DNA of 64,000 bases, taken from contig NZ_JBFUPK010000001.1 in NCBI RefSeq assembly GCF_041355105.1, positions 682,001-746,000 on the forward strand, read 5' to 3'. The position numbers and the translations under genes were made by a program. Positions 1 to 7,277 of this stretch are shown one piece after another (positions within the stretch are counted from its first letter, which is position 1; every line of letters begins with the position of its first letter). The notes beneath the pieces were generated by a model, which was not told the origin of the DNA, did not search any database, and saw only the letters and a program-made list of their open reading frames with translations. Origin of the DNA: Terriglobus sp. RCC_193. GTDB taxonomy: Bacteria; Acidobacteriota; Terriglobia; Terriglobales; Acidobacteriaceae.

Positions 1-137
1 ATGTGTTTGTGGACCGTGGCCAGCGAATTCAGACCGAGTCCAGCCGCAATTTCTTCATAGGAAGGGGAGTATCCCTTGCGCTGGGTAAAGCCTGAGAGGA
101 AGTCCAGAACCTCTTTTTGTCGCCGCGTAATCGCCAT
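1..137 (-). CDS. lexA: LexA repressor, N-terminal fragment
   Basis: LexA is the SOS-response repressor: it binds operator DNA through an N-terminal winged helix and inactivates itself by RecA-stimulated cleavage. Only the first 45 codons are in the window; the gene runs off the left edge. The reading begins MAITRRQKEVLDFL, followed by GYSPSYEEIA and LNSLATVHKH, which match the helix-turn-helix of LexA (helix 1, then the recognition-helix region). The ATG is at 135-137. No Shine-Dalgarno sequence precedes it, but a good -10 element ends 8 bases upstream, so the message may be leaderless. The gene is divergent from the regulatory genes that head the flagellar block. The protease domain cannot be seen here. 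Confidence 0.9.
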   Translation of the reverse strand, partial: MAITRRQKEVLDFLSGFTQRKGYSPSYEEIAAGLGLNSLATVHKH

Positions 138-375
138 GGCTGAAATTGTAGCGAATAAAAGGCGAACTGCAAGGTAAAAGTTTTTTGCACCAAGATAGGC
201 AATGGGGTGGCGTAGCTGTTCCCGATGTGGTACGACTCGCACACACTGCCGCCAGTGAATGATTGTTTTGCTCTCATGTCCGCGTCATCTTGAGATGGAG
301 ACAGGTGACGGATTGAAAAGCTCACCTGCCACAGATGGACAGATGAATCGCAGAAATGGACGCAAAGGAGCAGCA
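138..375. other. intergenic region between divergent lexA and the response regulator
   Basis: This 238-base gap holds the lexA promoter at its left end. CAGGTGA (302-308) and TCACCTG (322-328) form an inverted repeat with a 13-base spacer, upstream of the response-regulator start. It could be an operator or a leader hairpin; the sequence alone does not say which. The Shine-Dalgarno AAAGGAG lies just before the ATG at 376. Confidence 0.4.
145..172 (-). promoter_or_regulatory. sigma70-type promoter of lexA
   Basis: On the minus strand TTGCAG (167-172) and TACAAT (145-150) are separated by 16 bases, close to the housekeeping consensus. The -10 lies only 7 bases before the lexA ATG, which places the transcript start at about the first codon. 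I could not assign a LexA operator here with confidence. Confidence 0.6.
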
Positions 376-1113
376 ATGAGAGTGATGGTGGCAGAAGACG
401 ATACGGCACTTTCTTTGTTTTTGAAGAAGGCGCTTGAATTGGAAGGACACACCGTTCGCGCAGTTGCAGATGGCGCAAGTGCATTAGAAGGCATTCAGGA
501 AGATATGCCTGATCTGTTAGTGCTGGATCTGGGCCTGCCGCAGATGGATGGCGTGGATGTACTGCGGGCACTGCACGACCGGGTTGCGTCCATGTCTGTA
601 TTGGTATTGACAGGCCGGTCGCAGCTATCGGAAAAGATTGAATGTTTGAATCTGGGCGCGGATGACTATCTGTTGAAGCCATTCTCTATGTATGAATTAT
701 TAGCGCGTTGTAACGCGATTGGCCGACGCAGGATGGGGTCCGCAGCCGGTGTGTTGCAGTGCGCGGGGCTGCGTATGGATCGCATTCAGCGCACTGTTTC
801 GTATCAGGAAGAGGTGCTGGAATTTACCTCGAAGGAATTCATGCTGCTGGAGTATTTGCTGTTACAGAAGGGCCGCGCTGTGTCGCGACGTGAATTGCTG
901 CAGAACGTTTGGCAGATGTCCCCGGATGCTGGAACGAATGTGGTGGATGTGTATGTGAATTATCTTCGCCGCAAGTTGAGCACCGTCGGCGCGTCGCGGC
1001 TGGTGCAGACGATGCGCGGCGAGGGATATTGCATTGCCGCGAATAAAAATGATGCGCCACGATTCAACGCAATGCCGGCTGCTGGTTTTCATGCAGCCCT
1101 GGAGGTTGCATGA
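376..1113 (+). CDS. OmpR/PhoB-family response regulator
   Basis: A 245-residue transcriptional regulator. The N-terminal receiver has the acidic pair E7/D8-D9, phosphoacceptor D51 (LDLGLPQMDG), T79 and K100 (LLKPFS), so all catalytic positions look intact. The C-terminal half is a winged helix of the OmpR type, with RELLQNVW and the VDVYVNYLRRKL recognition-helix region followed by RGEGYCI. I chose ATG 376 because AAAGGAG sits 7 bases upstream and the receiver fold begins right there; an upstream in-frame start at 259 would add a tail unlike any receiver. The stop overlaps the next gene (ATGA), so the two are probably translationally coupled. Its place directly before a sigma54 activator and the flagellar genes suggests a role in controlling motility, but no target is visible. 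Confidence 0.85.
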   Translation: MRVMVAEDDTALSLFLKKALELEGHTVRAVADGASALEGIQEDMPDLLVLDLGLPQMDGVDVLRALHDRVASMSVLVLTGRSQLSEKIECLNLGADDYLLKPFSMYELLARCNAIGRRRMGSAAGVLQCAGLRMDRIQRTVSYQEEVLEFTSKEFMLLEYLLLQKGRAVSRRELLQNVWQMSPDAGTNVVDVYVNYLRRKLSTVGASRLVQTMRGEGYCIAANKNDAPRFNAMPAAGFHAALEVA

Positions 1114-1352
1114 ATCAGATGGAGTTGACCATGAAGGATGTTGCGCTGGAAGAACTGGATGACGCCATCCACGCGCTCTCACAGCCTATGACCGCGTTGC
1201 TGTTCGCCGTGGAGATGGCTTTTCTTCGCACTGCGCCGGAGCAGATTCAGGATGCGTTAAACACAGCGCGCACGGAGTGCCGTCGAGCGGTTTCGGAGCT
1301 GGAACGCGTACGTGAGGCAGCAGCGCGTTTGCGTGCGGAGGGATCGCAATGA
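1110..1352 (+). CDS. small protein resembling a histidine-kinase dimerisation (H-box) helix
   Basis: An 80-residue, mostly helical protein coupled to both neighbours by ATGA overlaps. Residues around H21 (AIHALSQPMTALL) resemble the H-box of HisKA domains, in which a histidine is followed by L-x-Q-P-L/M-T-A. There is no CA/ATPase domain (no N, G1 or G2 box) in this reading or in adjacent frames. If the match is real, this is a free-standing phosphotransfer or dimerisation helix that would sit between the OmpR-type regulator and the sigma54 activator. It could equally be a degenerate kinase remnant or an unrelated coiled-coil regulator. The function is inference; the gene itself is well supported by the tight overlaps. 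Confidence 0.6.
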   Translation: MNQMELTMKDVALEELDDAIHALSQPMTALLFAVEMAFLRTAPEQIQDALNTARTECRRAVSELERVREAAARLRAEGSQ

Positions 1353-2602
1353 GTGTTGTAGCGGCGGCATCGGTTCAACAGCGTTCCGTGGTGTTGGTGA
1401 TTCCGGATACGGAGTTGCGACACAAGCTTTCTTCTTTGCTTGCAGGCATGCGTTGGAATGTATTTCCTGCGTCTGGCGGGGCCGAGGCAATGATGCATCT
1501 TGGAAGTATGGCGCCAGAGGCGATGATCGTGGATCATTGGCTGCCGGACCTTGATGCGGCGGAGTTTGCGGAATATGCGGCGACCCTTTGCCCGGCGACG
1601 GATATGTTGCAGATGGACGGTAGCTGCAACGGTTCTGCAGCCCGTAGTGCGCGTCGCAATGAGCTTCTGCATGCACTGCGAGAGGCGCAGGAAAGCTGCA
1701 TGGAAACCGCACCTGCAACGGGGGGATTTGATGGTGCGGCCTGGCTGCATGCGCCTGTGACGCCACCATCTGTTGCGCCTGTGACTGCGGTCAAAGTAGT
1801 GCAGCCTGAGGTTTCGGAAGAGGTCAGGATGCATCTTCCAGAATTTGTTGGCGATGCTGTGAAGATGCGGGAGTTGGCGCAGCAGATTCGCCTGGTGGCT
1901 CCGCATGCCGCGAACGTTCTGGTGCTGGGAGAAACGGGTACGGGAAAAGAGCTGGTTGCAAAGGCTGTGCATCGATTGAGCCCTCGTGCAGGAAAACCAT
2001 TTGTGGTGCTGAACTGCGCTGCGATCCCGGAACACTTGTTGGAAGCTGAGTTGTTTGGTCATACGCGTGGCGCGTTTACGGGCGCTGTGACATCGCGTAT
2101 GGGGCGCATTGAAGCGGCGCATGGTGGCACGCTGTTTCTGGATGAAATCGGAGAGATGCCTCTGCCGCTCCAGGCGAAGATGCTTCGCTTCCTGGAGAAT
2201 GGCGAGATTCAGAAGGTGGGCGAAAATGAGCCCATTCGCGTGGATGTGCGCATTGTCGCGGCCACGCATCAGCCTTTGGAAGAGCTCGCGCATGATCATC
2301 GATTCCGGCTGGATCTGTACTATCGCCTTGCTGTATTTCCCGTGGAGATACCCGCGTTGCGTGAGAGGCGCGAGGATATTCCCATGCTGGTGGAACATAC
2401 ACTGCGCAAACTTGGCGACACTATGCCGCGCAAATCCATCAGCAGCGAAGCTCTTTCACTGTTAATGGATCTTGACTGGGCGGGCAATGTTCGTGAGCTT
2501 GGTCACATGATCCATCGCGCAGTGATTCTTTGCGGCGAGGAAGCGGGCATTCGGCCGGAACATATACGGCTGCCGGGGTGTATGCCCGCTATGCAACATT
2601 AG
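1349..2602 (+). CDS. sigma54-dependent activator, degenerate receiver, no HTH (FlgR/FlrC-like)
   Basis: A 417-residue AAA+ enhancer-binding-protein homologue that would use ATP hydrolysis to open sigma54 promoters. The N-terminal ~75 residues look like a shortened receiver: a D62 phosphoacceptor-like position ([10 protein letters not shown]) survives, but the acidic pair is reduced to D20 and the T and K positions are not recognisable. The central AAA+ domain is complete: Walker A GETGTGKE (193-200), the sigma54-contact loop GAFTGA (241-246), Walker [10 protein letters not shown] and the arginine-finger region. After the NVREL segment the protein ends within about 40 residues, with no Fis-type helix-turn-helix. 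Helicobacter FlgR is a known example of such an activator that works without DNA binding. It is the likely activator of the sigma54-type elements before flgB, fliL and flgF. Confidence 0.9.
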   Translation: MSVVAAASVQQRSVVLVIPDTELRHKLSSLLAGMRWNVFPASGGAEAMMHLGSMAPEAMIVDHWLPDLDAAEFAEYAATLCPATDMLQMDGSCNGSAARSARRNELLHALREAQESCMETAPATGGFDGAAWLHAPVTPPSVAPVTAVKVVQPEVSEEVRMHLPEFVGDAVKMRELAQQIRLVAPHAANVLVLGETGTGKELVAKAVHRLSPRAGKPFVVLNCAAIPEHLLEAELFGHTRGAFTGAVTSRMGRIEAAHGGTLFLDEIGEMPLPLQAKMLRFLENGEIQKVGENEPIRVDVRIVAATHQPLEELAHDHRFRLDLYYRLAVFPVEIPALRERREDIPMLVEHTLRKLGDTMPRKSISSEALSLLMDLDWAGNVRELGHMIHRAVILCGEEAGIRPEHIRLPGCMPAMQH

Positions 2603-2630
2603 AAGATTCGCAATCAACCTTCCTATTGCA

Positions 2631-2658
2631 GTTAGGCCGCTCACAGGAGCGGCTTAAC
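2631..2658 (+). terminator. hairpin after the sigma54 activator gene
   Basis: A 12-bp stem (2631-2642 with 2647-2658, one G-U pair) closes on a tetraloop, ACAG, and is followed by the pyrimidine-rich TCTTGGTCTTCT. It ends two bases before the sigma54-type element of flgB. It probably separates the regulatory trio from the structural operon, though the T-tract is weak. Confidence 0.6.
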
Positions 2659-2660
2659 TC

Positions 2661-2677
2661 TTGGTCTTCTGCTTGCT
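2661..2677 (+). promoter_or_regulatory. sigma54-type (-24/-12) promoter upstream of flgB
   Basis: TTGG (2661-2664), nine bases, then TGCT (2674-2677) fits the -24/-12 pattern (GG-N10-GC). The expected start site at about 2688 leaves a 35-base leader holding the flgB Shine-Dalgarno. The same TTGG-N9-TGC[A/T] word occurs before fliL and flgF. Confidence 0.65.
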
Positions 2678-2722
2678 TCATCGTCAGTAAGTCGTTCTGA
2701 CTTGAGCGAAGGGAAGATTTTG

Positions 2723-3073
2723 ATGCTTGAGATGCCGACAGCGGATGCACTGGAGCGTTATCTAACGCTTGCGACACAGCAGATGAAGCTGACCGCGGAG
2801 AATATGGCCAATGTAGACACTCCTGGCTACCGCACGCAGGGCCTGGACTTTCAGGGTGAGTTTGGGAAGGCGCTGGATGCGCACAGTGTTGTTGGTGATC
2901 CGACGGTAAGTGATGTTGGTGGACTGACATCGCGGCCGGATGGCAATAATGTCTCACTCGATCGGGAATCGACGCTGATGGCGCAGACACAATTGCAATT
3001 TCGAACCGGTGTGGAACTGCTTCGGCATCAGTACTCGCAAATGATGGAAGCGATCAAGTCAGATGGTAAGTGA
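2723..3073 (+). CDS. flgB: flagellar basal-body rod protein FlgB
   Basis: FlgB is a proximal-rod subunit in the periplasm, at the rod/MS-ring junction. The 116-residue product has the conserved N-terminal ENMANVDTPGYR motif of rod and hook proteins, and a C-terminal helix (LLRHQYSQMMEAIK) expected to pack with the N-terminal helix. I chose ATG 2723 because AGGGAAG lies just upstream; a TTG at 2702 would add seven residues before it. It is the first gene of the flagellar block, followed after 10 bases by flgC, and lies under the sigma54-type element at 2661-2677. The length is slightly below the usual 120-140 residues. Confidence 0.95.
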   Translation: MLEMPTADALERYLTLATQQMKLTAENMANVDTPGYRTQGLDFQGEFGKALDAHSVVGDPTVSDVGGLTSRPDGNNVSLDRESTLMAQTQLQFRTGVELLRHQYSQMMEAIKSDGK

Positions 3074-3083
3074 GCCTAACTAA

Positions 3084-3530
3084 ATGAATCTTTTTGGAAT
3101 GATGCAGGTGACGAGTTCGGCCCTGACGGCACAGCGCGTGCGGGCCGACGTGGTGGCTGCAAATATGGCGAATGCCGAGACCACGCGAACCGAAGATGGA
3201 GTTCCGTATCAGCGGCAGAGTGTTGTGTTGCAGAGCGTGGGAGAAAACCCATTTGCTTCCGCGATGAAAAATTTTGGTGTGAACGATGCGAGTACGCCGG
3301 AAGGTGGTGTGAAAGTAGCAGAGATACTTAAGAGCGAGGCGCCGGCATTGCGACGTTATGAGCCTTCGCACCCGGATGCAGATGCAGATGGTTATGTCTC
3401 TTTTCCGGATATTAATCCAGTGACGGAGATGGTGGATCTGATGGGCGCCAGTCGCTCGTATGGCTTGAATGCAAGTGCTTTGCAGGCCGAAAAAGGCATG
3501 TTGAGCGCTTCGATTGACTTACTGAAGTAA
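3084..3530 (+). CDS. flgC: flagellar basal-body rod protein FlgC
   Basis: FlgC is the second proximal-rod subunit. The 148-residue protein has the rod signature near the N terminus (VVAANMANAETTRTEDG) and the C-terminal PDINPVTEMVDLM segment typical of FlgC, where NP followed by EMVDLM/EM is diagnostic. Length is normal for the family. It follows flgB by 10 bases and is followed by fliE after about 19, the order seen in many flgBC-fliEFGHIJ operons. Confidence 0.95.
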   Translation: MNLFGMMQVTSSALTAQRVRADVVAANMANAETTRTEDGVPYQRQSVVLQSVGENPFASAMKNFGVNDASTPEGGVKVAEILKSEAPALRRYEPSHPDADADGYVSFPDINPVTEMVDLMGASRSYGLNASALQAEKGMLSASIDLLK

Positions 3531-3549
3531 ACGGAAGGAAAAGAAAAAG

Positions 3550-3870
3550 ATGTTGCCGATTCAAAATCCCACATTGCTTCGTGAAGCTCTTTTGCAGAGC
3601 AGGATTCCGGTGGCTGCGGGGCCAAACTCTGCGGAGAGCGTTTCGTCTTCAAATGTCTTCGGAAATATGGTGCAGGCGACACAGGAGCAGATTCGCGCTA
3701 CCGATACGAAGGCACAGCAGGCGGTGACGGGATTGTTGAGTGGTCAGGGTGTGGATGTACACGAGGCCATGATCGCAACGCAGCAGGCGGACCTGACCTT
3801 TGAACTTGCGCTACAGGTGCGTAACAAAGCCGTGGCTGCTTACCAGCAGATGATGCAGATGCAGTTTTAA
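3550..3870 (+). CDS. fliE: flagellar hook-basal body complex protein FliE
   Basis: FliE links the MS ring to the proximal rod. The 106-residue protein carries the family's C-terminal block (SGQGVDVHEAMIATQQADLTF followed by LQVRNKAVAAYQQMMQMQ), rich in long amphipathic helix. It begins with ATG at 3550 after the purine-rich AAGGAAAAG. Its position between flgC and fliF is the conventional one. Confidence 0.95.
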   Translation: MLPIQNPTLLREALLQSRIPVAAGPNSAESVSSSNVFGNMVQATQEQIRATDTKAQQAVTGLLSGQGVDVHEAMIATQQADLTFELALQVRNKAVAAYQQMMQMQF

Positions 3871-3888
3871 CGCGACGGACGAGGAACG

Positions 3889-5571
3889 ATGGCAGCGACG
3901 ATGGAACCAGGAACGGCGATGAGTCGCAGCAACGCGATGCTGGCGACGTTCCGTGAACGATGGAGTGCCATGGAGCCTGCCCGCAGGCATCTGTTGGTGG
4001 GAAGTGTCGCAGCGTTGCTGGTCCTGTCCGGTATTTCCGTGTGGTGGAGTACGCGTACCGATTGGCGCGTCCTGTTCAGCGGGATGGATGGCAGAGATGC
4101 TGCGACCATGCAACAGCAATTGAGCGCGGCAGGGATTCGCTATCAGATCACGCCGGATGGAACGGCGCTGCAGGTTCCGGTGGAGCAACTGGACAAGGCT
4201 CGCGTTGCGATTTCGTCGTCGGGGCTGCCGCAATCCGGGCGCATGGGGTTTGAGCTTTTTGATAAGCCGAACTGGGTCGGAAGCGAGTTCGATGAAAAGG
4301 TGAATTATCAGCGTGCGCTGGAAGGAGAGTTGGAGCACACGATTGGAACATTGCAATCGGTGCGTTCAGCGCGGGTGCATGTGGTGTTGCCGAAGCAGGG
4401 TGCGTTTGCGTCGGAAGATCAGCCTGCAAAGGCTTCGGCTGTGCTGAAGTTGCGGCGATCGAATCTGCCACGGGAGCAGAGTGATGCGATTCGTAATCTG
4501 ATTGCAGGTTCGATTGAGGGTTTAAAGCCGGAAGCCGTGACGCTGGTGGACGCGGACGGACACATGGACTTCGCTGCAAATGCTGCGTCCGCCAATGATC
4601 GCGAAGAAGAGATTGCGCTGCAGAACAAGTTGACGCAGGTGCTGGAGCCGATGGCGGGTGCAGGCAATGTTCATGCGACGGTTTCGATCAGCTATGTGCA
4701 GGGATCGGAAGAACACACCGATGAGGTTTATGATCCGCAACTCTCTGCTCCGCTAAGTATGCAGCGGACGGAGCAGCTTGCGCAGGCATCGCGACCCGGT
4801 GGTGTTGCCGGCACGGGAAGCAACACACCCGCAGCGCAACCAACGGCGCAAAATGCTCCACTCAACGGTACGACCGCGGCGGTTGCTGCAGGACCATCCC
4901 CATCGACTGCAACGTCTGGTCAGACACAGAACTCGCATGAAGAGAGTACGCAGTATGCCGTGACACGACACGTGAGCCATACTGCCGAGTCACCTGGACG
5001 TATACGACGTATTACTGCTGCGGTTGTGGTGAATGACCGCGAGATTCGACAGATGAGTGGGAAAGAACTGCACACAGCATGGCAGCATCGCACCGCGGAG
5101 GAGATGAAGCAACTGCAGCAATTGGCGCAGGCAGCCGTGGGATATGACGAGAGACGGGGAGACTCCGTGGTGCTGGAGAATCTGGCATTTTCCGGGAATA
5201 ACGACGATGCCCAGGTGTCGGGCTGGTCACGATTTACAACGTCGACGACGGAGCTGTTGCGAACACAGCCTACGCTGCCACGAGCATTGGCAACATTGGC
5301 AGGTATTGTGCTGTTGGGGATGTTGGTACTCCGACCGTTGACGAAACAGACACAAAGCCTGTTACGGGCGCCTATGCCGGAACGTCCAATGTTGGCGGCA
5401 GCTTCGGCGGAAGAGGCGATTGCGAATGAAGCCGTGTTAGGAAGAAGCGGCGCCCACATGAACACCCAGCATATCTTTGATCGTGTGACGGAACAGATCA
5501 AGGCAGAGCCGAAAAGCAACACGAGATTAATCGGTTCCTGGATCAGGGCTGGTAGCGAGGAGTTGGACTAA
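3889..5571 (+). CDS. fliF: flagellar MS-ring protein FliF
   Basis: FliF forms the inner-membrane MS ring on which the export gate, rod and switch are built. The 560-residue protein has a first membrane segment at about residues 35-55 (LLVGSVAALLVLSGISVWW), periplasmic ring-building domains (the LFSGMDGRDAATMQQQL and FDKPNWVGSEFDEKVNYQRALEGEL regions), a low-complexity Ala/Thr/Pro/Gln linker at roughly 295-350, a second membrane segment near 460-480 (ATLAGIVLLGMLVL), and a cytoplasmic tail for FliG binding. Its stop is immediately followed by the fliG ATG with no spacer, which suggests coupled synthesis of these partners. Confidence 0.97.
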   Translation: MAATMEPGTAMSRSNAMLATFRERWSAMEPARRHLLVGSVAALLVLSGISVWWSTRTDWRVLFSGMDGRDAATMQQQLSAAGIRYQITPDGTALQVPVEQLDKARVAISSSGLPQSGRMGFELFDKPNWVGSEFDEKVNYQRALEGELEHTIGTLQSVRSARVHVVLPKQGAFASEDQPAKASAVLKLRRSNLPREQSDAIRNLIAGSIEGLKPEAVTLVDADGHMDFAANAASANDREEEIALQNKLTQVLEPMAGAGNVHATVSISYVQGSEEHTDEVYDPQLSAPLSMQRTEQLAQASRPGGVAGTGSNTPAAQPTAQNAPLNGTTAAVAAGPSPSTATSGQTQNSHEESTQYAVTRHVSHTAESPGRIRRITAAVVVNDREIRQMSGKELHTAWQHRTAEEMKQLQQLAQAAVGYDERRGDSVVLENLAFSGNNDDAQVSGWSRFTTSTTELLRTQPTLPRALATLAGIVLLGMLVLRPLTKQTQSLLRAPMPERPMLAAASAEEAIANEAVLGRSGAHMNTQHIFDRVTEQIKAEPKSNTRLIGSWIRAGSEELD

Positions 5572-6645
5572 ATGACTCCGACACCGGTTGCATTACCTTC
5601 TCCTTCGTCTCGCCTGGCTTTGCCGGAGATGCCGCTGCTGAATATTTCACCCCTGCGCAAGGCGGCCATCCTGATTGTGACCCTGGGCGAGGAAACTGCG
5701 AAGGCATTGTTGCGTGAGCTGGGTGAACTGGAGGTGCAGCGCCTGACCGAAGAGCTGTCTCGTGTGGGTGATATCAGCCCGGAAGAGCAGACGCAGGTAT
5801 TGCTGGAATTTTATGGCCTGCAGGAGACGCAGCAATACATGTTGCGTGGGGGCATGGATTATGCCACACGATTGCTCACAGAGACATTTGGCAGACAGCG
5901 CGCGCAGGAACTGATTCGCGATACCAACCGTGCAAGCGTGGAAGATAAGGCGAGTGACCTTGCGGCCTTGCAGAAGATGGATCCCACGCAGTTAAGCAAG
6001 TTCCTGGAGGGAGAACATCCTCAGACCGTTGCGGTGGTATTGGCGCATCTGAACCCGAAACGTGGCTCTTTGGTACTGATGCAATTGCCAGAGGATCTAC
6101 GCGTGGAGGCTGTACGCCGTCTTGCTGAGATGCGCCAGTTTTCACCGGAGATGGCGCAACGTGTCGCCATGATTCTTTACAAGCGAATCCATGCACTGGG
6201 CTCAACGGGCCGGCAATCCTATGCGGGATTCAAGGCAGTGGCCGATCTGCTGAATCGGATGGAGGGCAATGCGAGTCGCAGCATTCTGGACAGTATTGAG
6301 CAGCAGGAACCCACGCTGGCACTGGGAATTCGCAACCTGATGTTCACGTTTGAGGACCTGTTGACGGTGCCGCCGGGAAGTATTCGTGAGCTTGTCAGTG
6401 CAGCCGATAAAAGAATGCTCGCGCTGGCACTGAAATCTGCCGATGAGAATCTCAAGGCGCATTTGTTTGCCGCAATGAGTTCGCGCGCCGTGGAGATGTT
6501 GCAGGAGGACATGGAGACTCTCGGCCCTGTCCGTGGACGCGATGTCGCTCAGGCGCAACATGATCTGCTGTCGTTGGCCAGAAAGCTGGAGGCTGAGGGC
6601 AAGATGATTCTGAAGGTGGAGGCTGACGGTGATCTGGGACGATAA
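5572..6645 (+). CDS. fliG: flagellar motor switch protein FliG
   Basis: FliG is the torque-generating switch subunit that binds FliF, FliM and the stator. The 357-residue protein has the FliG N-terminal block starting LRKAAILIVTLGEE, the central FliM-contact motif EHPQTVAVVLAHL, and a C-terminal torque helix region rich in charged residues (SADENLKAHLFAAMSSRAVEMLQEDM split across the end). Length is about 20 residues more than in enterics because of an N-terminal extension of roughly 25 residues. It overlaps the GTG start of fliH by 17 bases. Confidence 0.97.
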   Translation: MTPTPVALPSPSSRLALPEMPLLNISPLRKAAILIVTLGEETAKALLRELGELEVQRLTEELSRVGDISPEEQTQVLLEFYGLQETQQYMLRGGMDYATRLLTETFGRQRAQELIRDTNRASVEDKASDLAALQKMDPTQLSKFLEGEHPQTVAVVLAHLNPKRGSLVLMQLPEDLRVEAVRRLAEMRQFSPEMAQRVAMILYKRIHALGSTGRQSYAGFKAVADLLNRMEGNASRSILDSIEQQEPTLALGIRNLMFTFEDLLTVPPGSIRELVSAADKRMLALALKSADENLKAHLFAAMSSRAVEMLQEDMETLGPVRGRDVAQAQHDLLSLARKLEAEGKMILKVEADGDLGR

Positions 6646-7273
6646 AGCCGGGTGCGACCCGAAGGTGGAACCTCTTGCATTTCGCAATGTGCAGGAGGGC
6701 GTGGCGGCATCGGAAGTTGCGATGGCGATGGAACCAACCGTTGTGGCCGATCCAATTCCATCACTGGATCAGACGCTCCGAGAAGCTCATGAACGCGGTC
6801 GGAGTGAGGCTATGGAAAGTTTGAAAGCGGAGATGGAACAAAAGGTTGCGGCAGAACGCGCAGCGGTTTCGCGAATGGTTCAGCAGTTCGAGGAGGAGAA
6901 GAAACGCTATTTCACCGAAGTGGAGAGTGAAGTGGTCCGTCTATCCCTGGCGATTGCAGAGCGTGTTCTCCATCGTGAGGCAGCAATGGACCCTACGCTG
7001 CTGGCAGGTGCGGCGCGTGTTGCGCTAGAGCAGGTAGCGGATGGAAGCGAAGCGGTGTTGCGGGTTGCCGCAGAAGAAGCTCAGTGCTGGAACGAAATGC
7101 TGGAAAAGGTGGCAACAGCCGTTCAGATTGAACCCGATGAGCATATGACAAAAGGTGAAGCTGTGTTGAAGACCCGCAGCGGAAGCGTGCAGCTTGGGCT
7201 GAAGGCACAGTTGGCGGAAATTGAGCGGGGCTTCTTTGAACTGCTCCGTTGCAGACCCGCCATGGTTGTATAA
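6629..7273 (+). CDS. fliH: flagellar assembly protein FliH
   Basis: FliH is the stator-like regulator of the export ATPase FliI. The 214-residue protein has an acidic N terminus, a long alanine/glutamate coiled coil at about residues 50-110 (EAHERGRSEAMESLKAEME and VQQFEEEKKRYF) and a C-terminal domain with the VVRLSLAIAERVLHRE segment typical of FliH/YscL. The start is GTG at 6629, preceded by GGAGG at good spacing and overlapping fliG. Sequence similarity in this family is low, so the assignment rests partly on position between fliG and fliI. Confidence 0.85.
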   Translation: MIWDDKAGCDPKVEPLAFRNVQEGVAASEVAMAMEPTVVADPIPSLDQTLREAHERGRSEAMESLKAEMEQKVAAERAAVSRMVQQFEEEKKRYFTEVESEVVRLSLAIAERVLHREAAMDPTLLAGAARVALEQVADGSEAVLRVAAEEAQCWNEMLEKVATAVQIEPDEHMTKGEAVLKTRSGSVQLGLKAQLAEIERGFFELLRCRPAMVV

Positions 7274-7277
7274 GCTG

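Noticed and set aside
1247-2398. A long minus-strand open frame opposite the sigma54 activator
   Set aside because: The plus strand encodes intact Walker A and GAFTGA motifs; the opposite frame has only His/Arg-rich sequence.
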